Shown here piece after piece: positions 35,787 through 47,218 of a stretch of DNA of 64,000 nt; position 1 is the first letter of the stretch, and each line of letters starts with the position of its first letter. The DNA lies in the NCBI GenBank assembly GCA_023014365.1, contig JAEBUN010000027.1:620001-684000 (forward strand). Reading direction: 5' to 3'. The stretch comes from Lepiota brunneoincarnata. Taxonomy: Eukaryota > Basidiomycota > Agaricomycetes > Agaricales > Agaricaceae. A model generated the notes under the pieces. That model made no database searches. It was not told the DNA's origin and was given only the letters and a program-made list of their open reading frames with translations. The position numbers and the translations under genes are program-made.

Positions 35787-36470
35787 CTAAATCAACATAA
35801 GTTCACATTGAATCCACTCTTGATTCCGATTTCCACTCAAACACTGCCAGGTCTGAACTTGATTCCCGTTTGAGAAATCTCCGTTGGTCAAATCCAAGCA
35901 CAGCCCTGTTGACAAATGTACAAAGAAAATCAGTCTGCTGTTGACCTTGGAATCAGATTGCAACAGTTTCACCTTTATTAAACAAAGCGATCCGATTATC
36001 ACTGGTGTAGTACCAGGTCTGTGCGGGGAGGTTGTCATAATACTCCCAGATCTTCATGCTTACGCCGTTCCCTGGACCTGGTCGCCGTGAGGTCGTATCA
36101 GAGATGTGAAAATGCGGTCATAGGTAACGGAAGATGTACTAGAGCCCTGCGTCCAAGCAGAATGTACTGTTCCTCAGTCTGACTGAGGTAGGCGAGTTTC
36201 GCGTAAAGCTCCAATCCTGTGCTTTGGGGCCGTTGCAATCATAACTGGTATGCCGTGGTAAGTATGTACCTTGAGGAACCAAGATTGATCCAGACGGCTG
36301 ACATCTGCACAGGGCGTTCCGTTGGCGAGCACGGCTCCCTTGACGTCGAGACACTTGAGTCTACCGCACGCTGAGCCTGTTGGGTCGTGCGTGATTTCCG
36401 TGATGTACTGTGCGGCTTGCGTCAAGGCGAGGGCGATCATGGAGAAGGATAATGCCGTAGAGGACTTCAT
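35787..36470 (-). CDS. Secreted ricin-B-type (beta-trefoil) lectin, copy B3, intact
   Basis: It starts at 36470 with a signal peptide (MKSSTALSFSMIALALTQAA). The first repeat has KCLDVKGAVLANGTP and, after an intron, YDCNGPKAQDWSFT. The second has FCLDAG, then MKIWEYYDNLPAQTWYYT. The third, after an intron at about 35905-35972, has GLCLDLTNGDFSNGNQ, VQTWQC and NRNQEWIQ. It ends at 35787. All three QxW-type repeats are present. It is one of two intact lectins among six copies and the more divergent of the two. Confidence 0.82.
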
Positions 36471-39067
36471 CGTTATAGCGAAAACCTTGAGTGAATCTGG
36501 TTGGACGTCGGGATGCGGGCGAGGGAAGGCTGCCAGAGACCTTTTATTCATTGCATTCCCTGAGGGGCGTTGGTTAAGACGGGCATCTCATAGCGTGTCT
36601 CAGCACTGCAGACGATCGAAAGCAATGAATAGGGGGATTCCCGCCCCACTTCGGCCTTATTTTAGGGTACGATTCAGGTAGGCTCGATGCGTCAGGGGTG
36701 CGTGGCAATGAAAAACACTGTCAAGGCGCAGGGACGAGTTGTGGCTGGGATTGTTTAACAGCGGAAACCAGCCACAGTGAAAGATGTCGCTTGTGTGCCG
36801 AGCACCTGTACACCCCTTTGCACTGCTTTTTATCCACGGAATATCATCTATTCTTAGTGCCCTAGCGCACAGGTGTGCGAAATTTAAGAGGATGAAACTG
36901 GTGGGAGGCGATGGCGAATCTTCCTACAGCGACGGGTTTTTCCAGTGAAGCCAATTTGATGAATATTGGCACCTAGAGATGCTAGGTCTTGAGGTGAGCA
37001 ATATAGGAGGGTGATCGTGTGAGTGAGTGAGAAGTTCTTTAAATTGCGCCACGCACCCTACACAGTATCTGTGCGTAAACAAGGTGATATCAGTGTCTTC
37101 GGGAGGCGGGAACACGTTTCTGATCTGTCTCCACCCAGGATATCTGCTGTTTTGTGGGTCACAATGACAATTTGGGTCGCTTAAGTTTTTGGCAGGGAGG
37201 CGTCGATCAGGCGACGCGTGGAGGCGGGGAGGGTAGCACCATGCTAAGTCGGATACAATCCCCATCGGTCACAGCCAAGTTGGTCCCACACGCGCGTCAA
37301 AATGAGCAGATATGGAGGGTTCTACTTCTATGTATCCAGCACATCTAGTTCTGGAAGCCGTTGTAGTGTGGTTATAAGACGCGAAGTGGCGCTTCGGGAG
37401 GGTCTAGTCGGGCTCTAGACGGATGGACAAAGCTACATATCTTATCACTCTGGGCATGGGAAATGGTTGGGACATGAGACGCTGGTAGAACGGATATTCA
37501 CGGGCAGTCCTGTGTCGGTGGATCCCGGGTTTGTAAGCGAGCGTCAATGCGGAGGTAGAAGCTGTGACATAAGCAAGGAGGGGTTCAACCGATAGATCCA
37601 CGTCAGCGCGCCATATGTAGAATAGAAAAAGAGGGTGTTATCTCATTTGGGCGGGGTGACAGACGTATCAAACGGTGATTTTTAGCAACCCAACAGATAT
37701 GATTCTACGATTATCTTGGAATTGATACGTGGCAGATAACTAGCGGGCGGTCGTACGTAAGAGCTATTTGCTGGCATGTTGGTATCCCGATGGTATCCTC
37801 ATGTTGCGGCCCACAGGTGCCAATTTACGTACAAGGGAAGCCCCAAGAACGGTCGAGAAACGGGGGAAATTACAATACTTACCACTAAAGAATGAATGGC
37901 AGTACGGTGATTGGTGATATTGATGGCCAGCAGGAATGGATCATGATGTGATAATGGGCGAGTGTTGAAGGCGATCTTATCGCCGGAGATGAAAGAAGGC
38001 GACGGACATGAGCTTGGAACTTTGAGAGACAGAGGCAAGGATGACGCATGGGCAGGAGCGGTGATATGGTCAGGGAGTGAAGGTCCGGCAGGGCTTGTGA
38101 GCCTTGTCGGCCTATTGTTTACAAGGTACTCGGATGGTATGGGGAGGGAGCGAATTAGAGTTAGGCTAGTATAGATTAGATTATGGATAGAGTACTCGAG
38201 TTGTGATAGATTGAATGTCCAATGCTCTTTGCGTAAGTACAACAAGGCGAGTGAAAATTTTCGGGGATGTGAATTGGGGGTGTGGGACCGAGGACCGGGT
38301 CAGGCTAGGTTGCGAACCTGAGATACTGGCACGGTGGGAAGTTGGGGCGCACAGGCGCTATGTGACGTGGGACTTGGAGACGACAAGAGGGTTGATTGAT
38401 GATGGTCTTGATGTCAAGAAGGGGGATGGTGGTGGTAGAAGAAATATCACAGAGATATGACGGGGAAAGAGGTCACCTCGGGGACGATGACAGCGGAGAT
38501 TGGATGGCTGTGAGCTCAGCGATCCGGCGCGAGCTGAGGGCGACGATGGTGCTTGATCGGATCACTCTCTTTTTCACATTATGTGGTACGAATACTTATT
38601 ACTACCAGGTTAGCCACGCACCTGTGGATGGGAATCTACTATGCGCAGGCCACAGTGGGCGGTGGTGCCCAAGTAATCCAGGTTCGCGCAAGACAAAAGG
38701 GCCGATAGAGCCCTGAGTGCAGAACACTGAGCTCCGATTGTCGGAGTGTGAAATGTTATCTATTAGAAAGAGAATAAACATGATTGGCTGGCGGTTGTTA
38801 TCAGCCGTTTATCAGCCCTCTCTTTCTCCCCCTTCCAGGTCTACCCCGCTTTCTTCTCGACCACTACCTCACCGTCCTCAACGACGCTCTCCCCTCCTGC
38901 CCCCGCTGCTCTCCACAGCACTGAGACTACGTACATTCTGTGTGTTCATATTCATCCTCTCCTTCCTCCGCTTGCTCATCGCGCCCCACAGTGACTGACT
39001 AATACTGCCTCAAGGCCACCGCCGTGCTACACTTTACCACTTCAAACACTTCTATCCATCATATAAA
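36471..39067. other. Intergenic region between lectin B3 and the GATA repressor gene
   Basis: No gene recognised in about 2.6 kb. The last 250 bases hold a long CT-rich tract (38818-38960) typical of fungal core promoters and a group of GATA motifs listed separately. Confidence 0.5.
38756..38814. promoter_or_regulatory. GATA-factor sites upstream of the siderophore repressor gene
   Basis: TTATCT (AGATAA on the minus strand) lies at 38756-38761. Two TTATCA (TGATAA) sites follow at 38799-38804 and 38809-38814, exactly 10 bp apart, about 260 bp before the start codon. GATA repressors of iron uptake bind HGATAA sites, so autoregulation is possible. Confidence 0.45.
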
Positions 39068-42000
39068 ATGTCGCCTGTCGTCCTTGAGACTCCTGTCATC
39101 AGCATGCACAGTGCTTCCGTGGCTTCCGTGACACGCATTCAACAGTTTCCCAACGCACAACAGGACCAACCTGCTACCCCGTCCACAGAGACGCGTTCAG
39201 GTACCGCTCCCTTCATGCGTGTTCTCTTCTGTATCTGTCTCACTACAAGTCATAGGTACTTCGGAAGACTTAATTGTCGGCTCCAATGTCCTTGCCCCCG
39301 GCCGTTCCCCTTGTATGAACTGTGGCACGACTGCCACTCCTCTCTGGAGGCGAGACGCTGACGGCAATCCCGTCTGCAACGCCTGTGGTGAGCTTTCTTC
39401 TTGACCTTCCCCTTGTTTCATCTTTCCCCCGCTCCGAGTCAAAAGAGCCTCATCAATCGCATCCACGTCATACACGTGTCGATGAGTGCACATACCGCGC
39501 GATCTACACTGGTCTGGCTGCCCCCTCTCCTCTCGTTTCTAATCATCTCGGTTTTTGTGTTTCGTCTCTGTCATCTCCCCCCCAACCCTCCATCTTCATC
39601 TTATACGCTTGCATGCCCCCAGTACGCATTGCAAACACGCGTTTTTTGGACGTCACTTTCTTCGAGCCCTACCTGTCATATCAGTGCCGTACCAGCGTTA
39701 TCAGTCAGCCTAGTATGACGATCTCCCATTGACGATGTCTATGATTGGATTACGGGTTTCAGACTCGTGGCTGAACCCTCGCTTTACTGGTGCCCCGTCC
39801 TTGCGACATACCACCATCTTCTACTTATTTTACCCATACAAAGCCTTGTATCCATCAGCGGACGCATCGACACCAACATGGATGCGAAAGACTCACCAGC
39901 TGACGGTCGCCTGCCCACCTCCCCCCGATTCCCACCCCATTCCCCCCATCTTCCTCCCCATCCTCCTTCTAGATCTATCTTTCCGTCTCGAGCCGTAGAC
40001 TTACCCCCTTATTTCCCAAATTCAGGACTCTATCAAAAAACACGACACATGCCCCGTCCCGCCAACCTCGGTCGAACCCCGCCCCCCGCGTCGAATGCCT
40101 CAGCAACCGGCACTGCCGCTTCAAACAATGCTCAAACCGTGTCCACTCCCAACGCTCAGACACTCGCACCTAATACCGCGACCTCTGCCAACACAGCCTC
40201 GAGCACCGCCATACCCCCAAGTAACAAAGCTGCTGGAGTACCCAAAGCTTCGTCAGCATCAACTCAGAAGTCTCAAATTGGTGGCACCTGTCCTGGTGAT
40301 GGTCGTTGCGATGGAACTGGGGGCACATCCGCGTGCTCGGGCTGCCCGACATACAACAACGCTCTTGCTGCTGGCAGAGTGGGTCTTGAGGCACCAGCTG
40401 ACCCAGCTTCGCCTAATGCTGACCCAGCTTCTCCCAAGGCTCCCGCCGATGCGGCCTCTCCTACCGCAAACGAAAGCGATGCAAGCGTAAGCGCAACAGC
40501 CGCAAAGAGGCCAAGAGCCGCTGTCGGTGCTTTGAGCTGCGCGAACTGCGCGACGAGCACAACCCCCCTGTGGAGAAGGGACGACGTGGGCAACAACATT
40601 TGCAATGCGTGTGGTGAGTGCCTATCTTTTTATGTTTGAGGTTCTTGCTACTTTTTTTTTTTGGGTGGATGACGTTTCTTCTTGACTCGGGTGTTTGATG
40701 ACTTCGCTGTCTAATGGGGCACCGCCGAGGCTTCTGTCCTCGTGGCAGATTTCCTACTCCTCGTGTTGGCTTATTTCAGGGTTTGGTGCTTCAGCTAAGG
40801 GTATTTGTGCTACTCTTTGCTGCCGATACCCCGGTGCCGCTGATGCGGGATGCAACCAACCTCGTGATAAACAGCCGACATAGGTTGTTTTCTTATCAGA
40901 TATCAGAGCCCCCATCTTCCGCAATCACTTCGTTCCGTTCGCTTGTGTCTCATTCCCAAGTATGACGTAGACGTTGCCGGGGACCCCGTTACAATTTTCT
41001 TTCGGACCCTTCGGCTTTCAGCTCAATTTGGGGGGTTGCTTTACGCTGTCGATTCCCGTGCTAAACTTGACACCCTTGTCTTATCTGATAAATAGGACTG
41101 TACTTCAAATTGCATGGCACCCATCGGCCTAACTCGATGAAGAAGACCGTCATCAAGCGCCGGAAACGCGTTCCTGCCGCCCCTGGTGCAAGCGGGGGTG
41201 GTGCATCTGCTCGTATGTCAGATCAGGCCGCCGCTGAGGCCCTCGTTGCTGTCGGTCGTCTTGCTGCAGGCAATGGGGGTAACGGAGAGGAGAGCGATAT
41301 AGAGTCACAAGAACCCAAGAGGAAACGCGCGAAACGCGGAAAGAACACTCGTCCCCTGGACAAGGACGATGACGTAGTTATGGATGGAGCAGAGGACAGC
41401 GAGGGCCACGCCAGCTCATCTCAACGGCGGAAGCGGAATGCCTGGGATGGGCGTTCAGTATCACCCCAAAACCGCGCGCCCTCGAGGAGCGATTACTTGA
41501 ACCGTGGACCTAACGCCACGGGCCCTTTTGCGCCTACCGGTTCCCCACACAGCGGGTTTGAAATTCCTCCCCTCGCAGCCCTCAGCAATTCCAGTGCTGC
41601 TGCTGCCGCCGCCGCCTTCCTCAATGCTCAGTCGAGTTACTTGCGTTCTGGATCCAATGCTCCGAGTCGGACCCACTCTCCTCTTGGCCATGGTGCCGCT
41701 GGCTACGGCTTACCTCCTGGCGCGCCTCCTTTCTACCCTGCCGACATCAATATGATCAATTTCAGCTTGGCGATGGGCAGCTTGGTTGGGATCCCGACCC
41801 TCTCCGATTTGGAGAGGCACTATATCGAGCTTGGAGAGCACCGAAGGAGGATGGAGGAAGTGTTGGACCGTACTGATAGGATCATGGCAGGTATGAAGAG
41901 AGGTATTGACGAGATGCGTAATGTTCTTGCACAGCACCAGGCCAATGTCATCGCCGCCGCCCAACCAACCGTTCCCGCCCAGGAACACCAACCTCAGGAG

Positions 42001-42153
42001 CATCAGGAACCGCAAACCCACCGTGAGGAACCCCCTCAATCCCAACCTCAGCCACCTGTGATGCATTCCGAGGCCTCGCCCTCGGCTCCAAGTGACCAGG
42101 AACGCACTCGTGAGAGTGTATGGCCCATCGTCGAGGAGCCGGCCCGTGACTGA
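39068..42153 (+). CDS. sreA: Iron-responsive GATA repressor of siderophore genes (SREA/URBS1/Fep1 family)
   Basis: Exons 39068-39200, 39256-39387, 40026-40613 and 41096-42153 join in frame to 636 aa. Two GATA zinc fingers of the form CX2CX17CX2C lie at residues 64-88 and 260-284. Between them is a Cys-rich box, [12 protein letters not shown]...ACSGC (Cys177, 183, 192, 195; CX5CX8CX2C), which is diagnostic for this iron-sensing family. The second finger continues [11 protein letters not shown] and the basic KRRKRV. The C-terminus has an acidic and basic region, Ala/Ser/Pro-rich stretches, and a coiled coil near [16 protein letters not shown]. Known members act in the nucleus and repress siderophore and iron-uptake genes in iron-replete cells. 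Introns 2 and 3 (638 and 482 nt) are unusually long and interrupt both fingers at the same codon. Confidence 0.93.
40893..41091. promoter_or_regulatory. Two ATCWGATAA-type sites inside intron 3 of the GATA repressor gene
   Basis: TTATCAGAT at 40893-40901 (ATCTGATAA on the minus strand) and ATCTGATAA at 41083-41091 on the plus strand both match the extended site reported for SRE/Urbs1/Fep1-type repressors. Both lie in the 482-nt intron 3, and the second is only 4 bases before the acceptor AG. Confidence 0.5.
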
Positions 42154-44347
42154 TGTTGCTTACCGCCTTCTGCCGCTGATGGACGTTTTATCTTCCCTTA
42201 TCTCCCGTGCACATTTTAATTCATTCCTTGTTCACCTATCGTCCCCGTGGCGATGATATCCCAGTGATCTCCCTTTTTTTTCTTTTAATATTGGTCTTTG
42301 GTTATACTGATGGATATGCTATTATATGGTCTTCGATTCTACCTTGTTGGCTGATTGTTGTCTAGTCCTCTCATCCATTACTTCCCGTTCCGCTCGCGTT
42401 TTTTCAAGTGGAGGATCGTTCGCAAAAGGACGGATTCTCTAGCGGATCCCAGTTCATTGCACACTTTCGTGTGTATTCATTCACACGTATTTATTTCTCG
42501 TACGCCCTCCCTTTAGTACTTTCCCCAGTTTTTTTACTATATGTCCCATGCTTTCGATCTTGACTTTTATGTTTGCGTTCTCGTATTCTCCAGCCTCGCG
42601 TTACTGTCTCACCTAGTTTTAGATACCTCAACTTACATTCCTACCCCGCACCCCCTCTCTCTCCCCCTCCTTTCATCCGCTACTCCGTTGTATGCGATGA
42701 TGTTCCCTTCCCAATTTTTATATTGATACTCTACGTATTGTGTCTCGAGGTTGTGTAGAACACACTTCCGGTTAATGTATACTTGGTGCTCTGTAGTTAT
42801 GTTGCAGGGTATCTGGTCCTTTTCTGTAACTTGGGCGATCGGTGATGGAGCAAGCCCTCTGTCTTTGGACCAATTTGCAACCGCAATGCCTGACAAGGCG
42901 ACGCTGCACAAATTGTCATCTGAGCGCTTGAGAAGTTGAAGATAAATGCAGACATGACGGAGCGTTCCAATGTTTTGCCATGCCCGTTTCTCCCCGATCC
43001 CGCCGTCAACCCCTACTGGATGTCGTGGCTTCTCAAGTGAACACCCTTATAGACCCATGGACCCGTTCCCCACCTCCACCCAGCTCGGGATTTGGTTTTA
43101 TCGTAAAAGTACCATCAATAACATCAATTAGATCAGACTCCTACAATAATGTCTCGGCCAGTCGCTCTCCGAGTCCAGTCGTAATGCCCTAGCAGAGGTT
43201 AGTCCAAGCAAAATTCCCAGAGAAGGAAAGCGACAGCATCCCCTCCAAATCCGATCCGACATGCCGCTAGACCCGCAAGCTCTGCGATTGATATGCTTTC
43301 TCATCACTGGCCCGCCGAGATCATTTGACACACTCTCACTCCCAGGACATTCACCACGACCCATCGGAGTCCAGAAAACGGGAGTTGACAATTTCACCGA
43401 TAACTTAAAACTTCCCTGGCACATGTCGAGGGCCAAACCGAGTTGTTTTACCCTGAGGCCGCATTATCGCGTGTTCCAGGTCCCAACCATCCTGCCACTC
43501 TGTCTACCCCTGCATTTTCCCCTACGCGGGGACCCGAGCACGGCGAAATCTCACGCATATGATGGAAACCATTCTTGGCACGTCTATTGGACTCCCTGAA
43601 CGTTAAGAATGGCGGCCGGCGTCGAGTATAGGATGGCGAAAAACCCGGATCACATGGTGAAGTCTGCCAAGTACTCGAAACTCCCAATGGCATACAGGGA
43701 CCAAGTAAAACGGAGAGCCCGCCGATCAGAGCATGCGAGAGTAGGTGATGATCTTGAATAATATTGCTGGCTACTCCTCTCCTGAACAATCCCTTCGCAG
43801 TCTGACGCAGTAGAATCTTCCAACAGTATTTTGAGTGTTTTTCCAACCCGAAGGGGCCCACGCCAACTTCGTCGCTAGTTGTACTGCCTTCTGGCCCTCG
43901 ATGCGTGCTCCTTTCAGCCTGCTACACGGCTGATGCTTTATCATCAGTTTTTAAAGCTTGCGAAGAACATACAAGGGGGCTATATGAACGACGGTATGTT
44001 CTTCTGAGGAATAGCTCTGACTTTTGCTCATGGCCATCTGCTGCAAAAGATTAAAATCATAAGTGTCAGATAGCATTTTGGGATGCCTGAGTCATGCTCA
44101 CAGCGACTCCGCCCTGCAGCCCGAGAGCTTGAGGGTCTGGCTGGGCAACACTAATCTCTTTGATGTTGGAACTGCGTTCCATCCCACCATGGTATTTTAC
44201 CGTCTGCTATCCAGCAGCCAGAAAAAAGAAAGAAGTTGAGATAAGACCCAATGTGCTCTGATGTGATCTGCACGCGTTATGTTCCCACGCGACAATTCAT
44301 GAGGGTAAGCGCTAGTTGTGTACCACAGCACTAATACTCTCAATCGG
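42154..44347. other. Intergenic region, no gene recognised
   Basis: This stretch holds the 3' region of the GATA gene, then about 2 kb of unassigned DNA with only short overlapping ORFs on both strands, none with a recognisable motif. Confidence 0.5.
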
Positions 44348-46538
44348 ATGGCATCCAATCCACCCAATGGGCCCTTCCGCGTGCCCGATGGATGGGTTCC
44401 ACCCCAGGGCACTCTGCCGAACACCCATTTCCAGCAGCCCAATCCAACCGACGTCCCTCATTTTCCACCTGACTTATGGGGCAACCCCTACAATGTACCT
44501 ACGTCCCGCTACCCGCAAGCGAAACAGCTACAACCTCCGGATCATCAGCCTAAACGACAGCCGCGCGCGCCTAGTGCCGAGTATCTCGCTACATCGCTCT
44601 CTGACAACCCCCTCGGACTTACAAACATGATCCCGGCGTGCGTCAACCTCAAATTACACTTCTCCACTCAGATTTTAATTCTTTTACAGAGAAGAGCTTG
44701 GACGCCAGCAACAGCAGAACGTCGCTTCTGCTGCTACCCCCTGGATATGGACACCCCGTTCGCTTGAAAGTGAAGACCCCTTACCGCCAGAAAGTGACGA
44801 AGACATCCCGCCGCCAGCTACATTAGACAGAACACGTACGTATAAACGTAGGAACGGGTCTGTTTCAAGGGGGGGGCAACAGGAAACCGCCGCAGATACG
44901 ACGCCCTGGGTATGGGCTCCCCGTCATCTCGAAAACGATGATCCTATCTCATCATCGGATACTGCAGCTGGATCATCGGCTCGTGCCCACGGGCCCAAGC
45001 ATCCTTCTACCATCTATACCCAGCCTGCGGCACGGCCACTCCATACACACCAACCGACAGCGCCGACCGTCTCCTCTGGCCACCCACGTCGCCACGACCG
45101 TCACCACCACGCTGAGTTGAAGTGGTATAATCACCCACCGCCCTCGTCGCAGGGCGATCATGGTCCAAGAGATAGTGATACGAGGAAGGAGCAAGAAAAA
45201 GAGGATGATGAACTTAACCACGATGGTGATTTGCAGAGGGCGGAGGACACAGAAAAGAAAATGACAGAGGCTAGGAAGGAGCTCGAAGTGAATCAAAAGG
45301 CGGAGGATTTGAGTCATAAGGAGAATGCCCTCGTGCGACGCGAGAAGGATATCAAGAATAGGGAGCATGAGTTGGCAAAGATAGAGGAGGGTGTGTGGAG
45401 GAGACAGCGTGAAGTTGGCATCGCGACGCATGGCCTGGATGACCGGGAGAGGGAGCTTACAAATTGGTGGAAGGAGCTGAAGAAGAAGGAGGAAGAGCTA
45501 GAGCACCGTCGGACAACCCTTGAGAGCTGGGAAGAAGTATTGACGAATAGAGAGCGTGAGCTGAAGGGGCGCGATCCCTGGCTGTGGGCCAAGGAGTTTG
45601 CCACAAGTGACGCGGAAACGGAAAGGGAGAAGGAGGGAGGAAAGGGGGGCGTGCTTAGGGTGGTCAAAGCCGTGCTCGAGGATAAGGAATGCTATCGAGC
45701 ATTCCTCAGCGCTACCGGTCGGAAGGCCCAGCAAATGCTGGATATTTTGGATAAGGTCAGATCATCATTACCGCCGGGAATATTGCTAACACAAGTTGAC
45801 AGCTGCTTGTTGATTACACTGGTAGGGCCACCACTAGGCGCTCATTGCTGATGGCCCTGATGCGGCTCTCAACTACATCCGGGTTGTATCCAAAATGTTT
45901 GGTCCTTCATGACATCCGGCATGAAGAGCACCCAATCACTGCGGGCCAATTCGGGGAGATCAGGCGAGGTGCATTCGGGGACCTCCCGGTTTGTCTCAAG
46001 GTCGTGAAGCTGTACCAGCGAGCGCAGATAGACCACCTTCTCAAGGTCCAGTCTTCTAGTAAGCTATGCTCATTGAGTTATTGACATCAACCCAGAGTTG
46101 TGCGAGAGAGGCTATACTCTGGAGTCACCTTGACCACCCTAATCTTCTTCCGTTCTACGGAATATATCGCCTGGGTGATTCGTATGGACGGGTTAGCTTG
46201 GTGTCACCATGGATGGAGAATGGGAATGTTTCCGATTATCTCAAGAACCACCCAAATACACCTCGTATGCCATTGGTATGTACTCACAAGTGTACGAATG
46301 ACCGCATCCACTCACAAGCCATTAACCCCAGATTCATGATATCATGCAAGGCCTCCGTCATCTTCACGGTGAAAACATTGTGCACGGTGACCTAAAAGCG
46401 GTGAGACTTCTAGACGTTTGCTCTTATACACCACTGAGTTCACAGTCGTCGCGAAGGTTAACATTCTCGTAACGTCTTCCGGTAGCGCATGTCTTGCAGA
46501 TTTCGGCCTTTCCTCTGTTATGGATGCGGACATTCTGA
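44348..46538 (+). pseudogene. Coiled-coil protein kinase gene truncated by telomeric repeats
   Basis: The gene starts MASNPPNGPFRVPDGW. Exons are 44348-44637, 44690-45755, 45803-46045, 46096-46275, 46332-46400 and from 46457. The N-terminal part is Pro/Gln-rich with two similar motifs (TPWIWTPRSLE and TPWVWAPRHLE). A long charged coiled coil (about 45180-45560) and a helical segment (FLSATGRKAQQMLDIL) follow. The kinase domain has a degenerate Gly loop (AGQFGEIRRGAF), the VCLKV lysine, REAILWSHLDHPNLLPFYGI, SPWMENGNV, the catalytic HGDLKA...NILV and DFGLSSVM. Coding then stops at GGGTTAGGGG (46539). The activation segment and the whole C-lobe beyond it are gone. This domain arrangement is an expanded Agaricomycete family. 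Confidence 0.88.
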
Positions 46539-46558
46539 GGGTTAGGGGGGTTAGGGGA
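46539..46558 (+). repeat. Telomeric tract at the host/array junction
   Basis: GGGTTAGGGGGG followed by TTAGGGG directly abuts the broken kinase gene. It marks the old chromosome end onto which all later units were added. Confidence 0.9.
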
Positions 46559-46659
46559 GGGGAGTCAATACACGAGTCGCGACGGTGGGGCGCAACGGGC
46601 TGTTGGGGTTTCCAACTGCCCACCCGTTTCGTCTTATAAAAGACTCATCAGGCGCATGA
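46559..46659 (-). mobile_element. Penelope-like unit 1: tail and hammerhead only
   Basis: About 100 bases carrying just the element 3' tail and ribozyme. Homology to the other units ends one base after the ribozyme's outer stem (GCGCA), where telomeric GGGTTAGG begins. It is the oldest insertion of the array by position. Confidence 0.85.
46590..46655 (-). ncRNA. Hammerhead ribozyme, unit 1
   Basis: The minus strand has the CTGATGA core, stem II GTCTTTTATAAGAC, GAAA, stem III CGGGT...GCCCG and the cleavage triplet GTT before GCGC. Stem I is GCGC/GCGC. Two bases of stem III differ from the other units. Confidence 0.88.
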
Positions 46660-47204
46660 GGGTTAGGAAAGGGGGCGTATAAACACGAGTCGCGACGGAG
46701 GGGCGCAACGGGTTGTTGGGGTTTCCAACTACCCACCCGTTTCGTCTTTATAAAGACTCATCAGGCGCACGATATCCGTCAGATACCTGCCGTCCAATCG
46801 ATTGTCGCCGATAGCGATCGATTGCGATTTTGATCGATAGATCAAAATCCGCGGAACGTATTTATAATCCCCCCGTTAATAACAGGTGAAAATAGGATTA
46901 AGAACTTAACTTCGAGTTTCAAAACTTACCGCGCTGACTTAGACACGCGCTTGCGTCTGGAAAAAGTCACGTGATCGTGCGACCGGTCACGTGCCATCGG
47001 GCTATGTTACCCGACAACGGAACAATCCGGGCCGGGGTAGGGCCGTCACGTGACAACGTAACAAGGTGCACTTTCGCACGGGGTCCAAGCGTGAGAACTT
47101 GTGAAACCCGGCACCGGTGACATGATTTACCGGTGGCGGTGTACTTACCTTAGATGGCTATCCTTCCCACGGGTCTGCTAGAGGACGCCCCGCCCGACCG
47201 AGCC
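46660..47204 (-). mobile_element. Penelope-like unit 2: 3' module only
   Basis: It follows GGGTTAGG (46660-46667). It contains the hammerhead, a TATAAATA-type box on the minus strand near 46860, three CACGTG boxes (46968, 46988, 47047), and ends where GGTTAGGGTTAGGG begins, at the position of the element's internal telomere-like tract. No RT gene. Confidence 0.88.
46703..46768 (-). ncRNA. Hammerhead ribozyme, unit 2
   Basis: Same core as the other copies. Stem II is extended to GTCTTTATAAAGAC, fully self-complementary. Confidence 0.92.
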
Positions 47205-47218
47205 GGTTAGGGTTAGGG
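47205..47218 (+). repeat. Telomeric tract between units 2 and 3
   Basis: GGTTAGGGTTAGGG. Confidence 0.88.

Larger units (their letters stand above)
29990..36196. repeat. Tandem duplication unit B (lectin cassette)
   Basis: The second copy of the cassette, longer than unit A because of two insertions (about 31348-31920 and about 34060-34350). The third lectin gene of this unit continues beyond 36196 into its own 5' exon, which is unique in the window. This shows that the ancestral unit boundary lay inside that gene. Confidence 0.85.

Noticed and set aside
39322..39998. ORFs of 136, 105 and 89 aa between the first and second finger exons
   Set aside because: They lie in intron 2; the in-frame splice to [12 protein letters not shown] restores the first GATA finger.
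43448..43861. 137-aa minus-strand ORF
   Set aside because: No motif, odd composition and no supporting exon structure.
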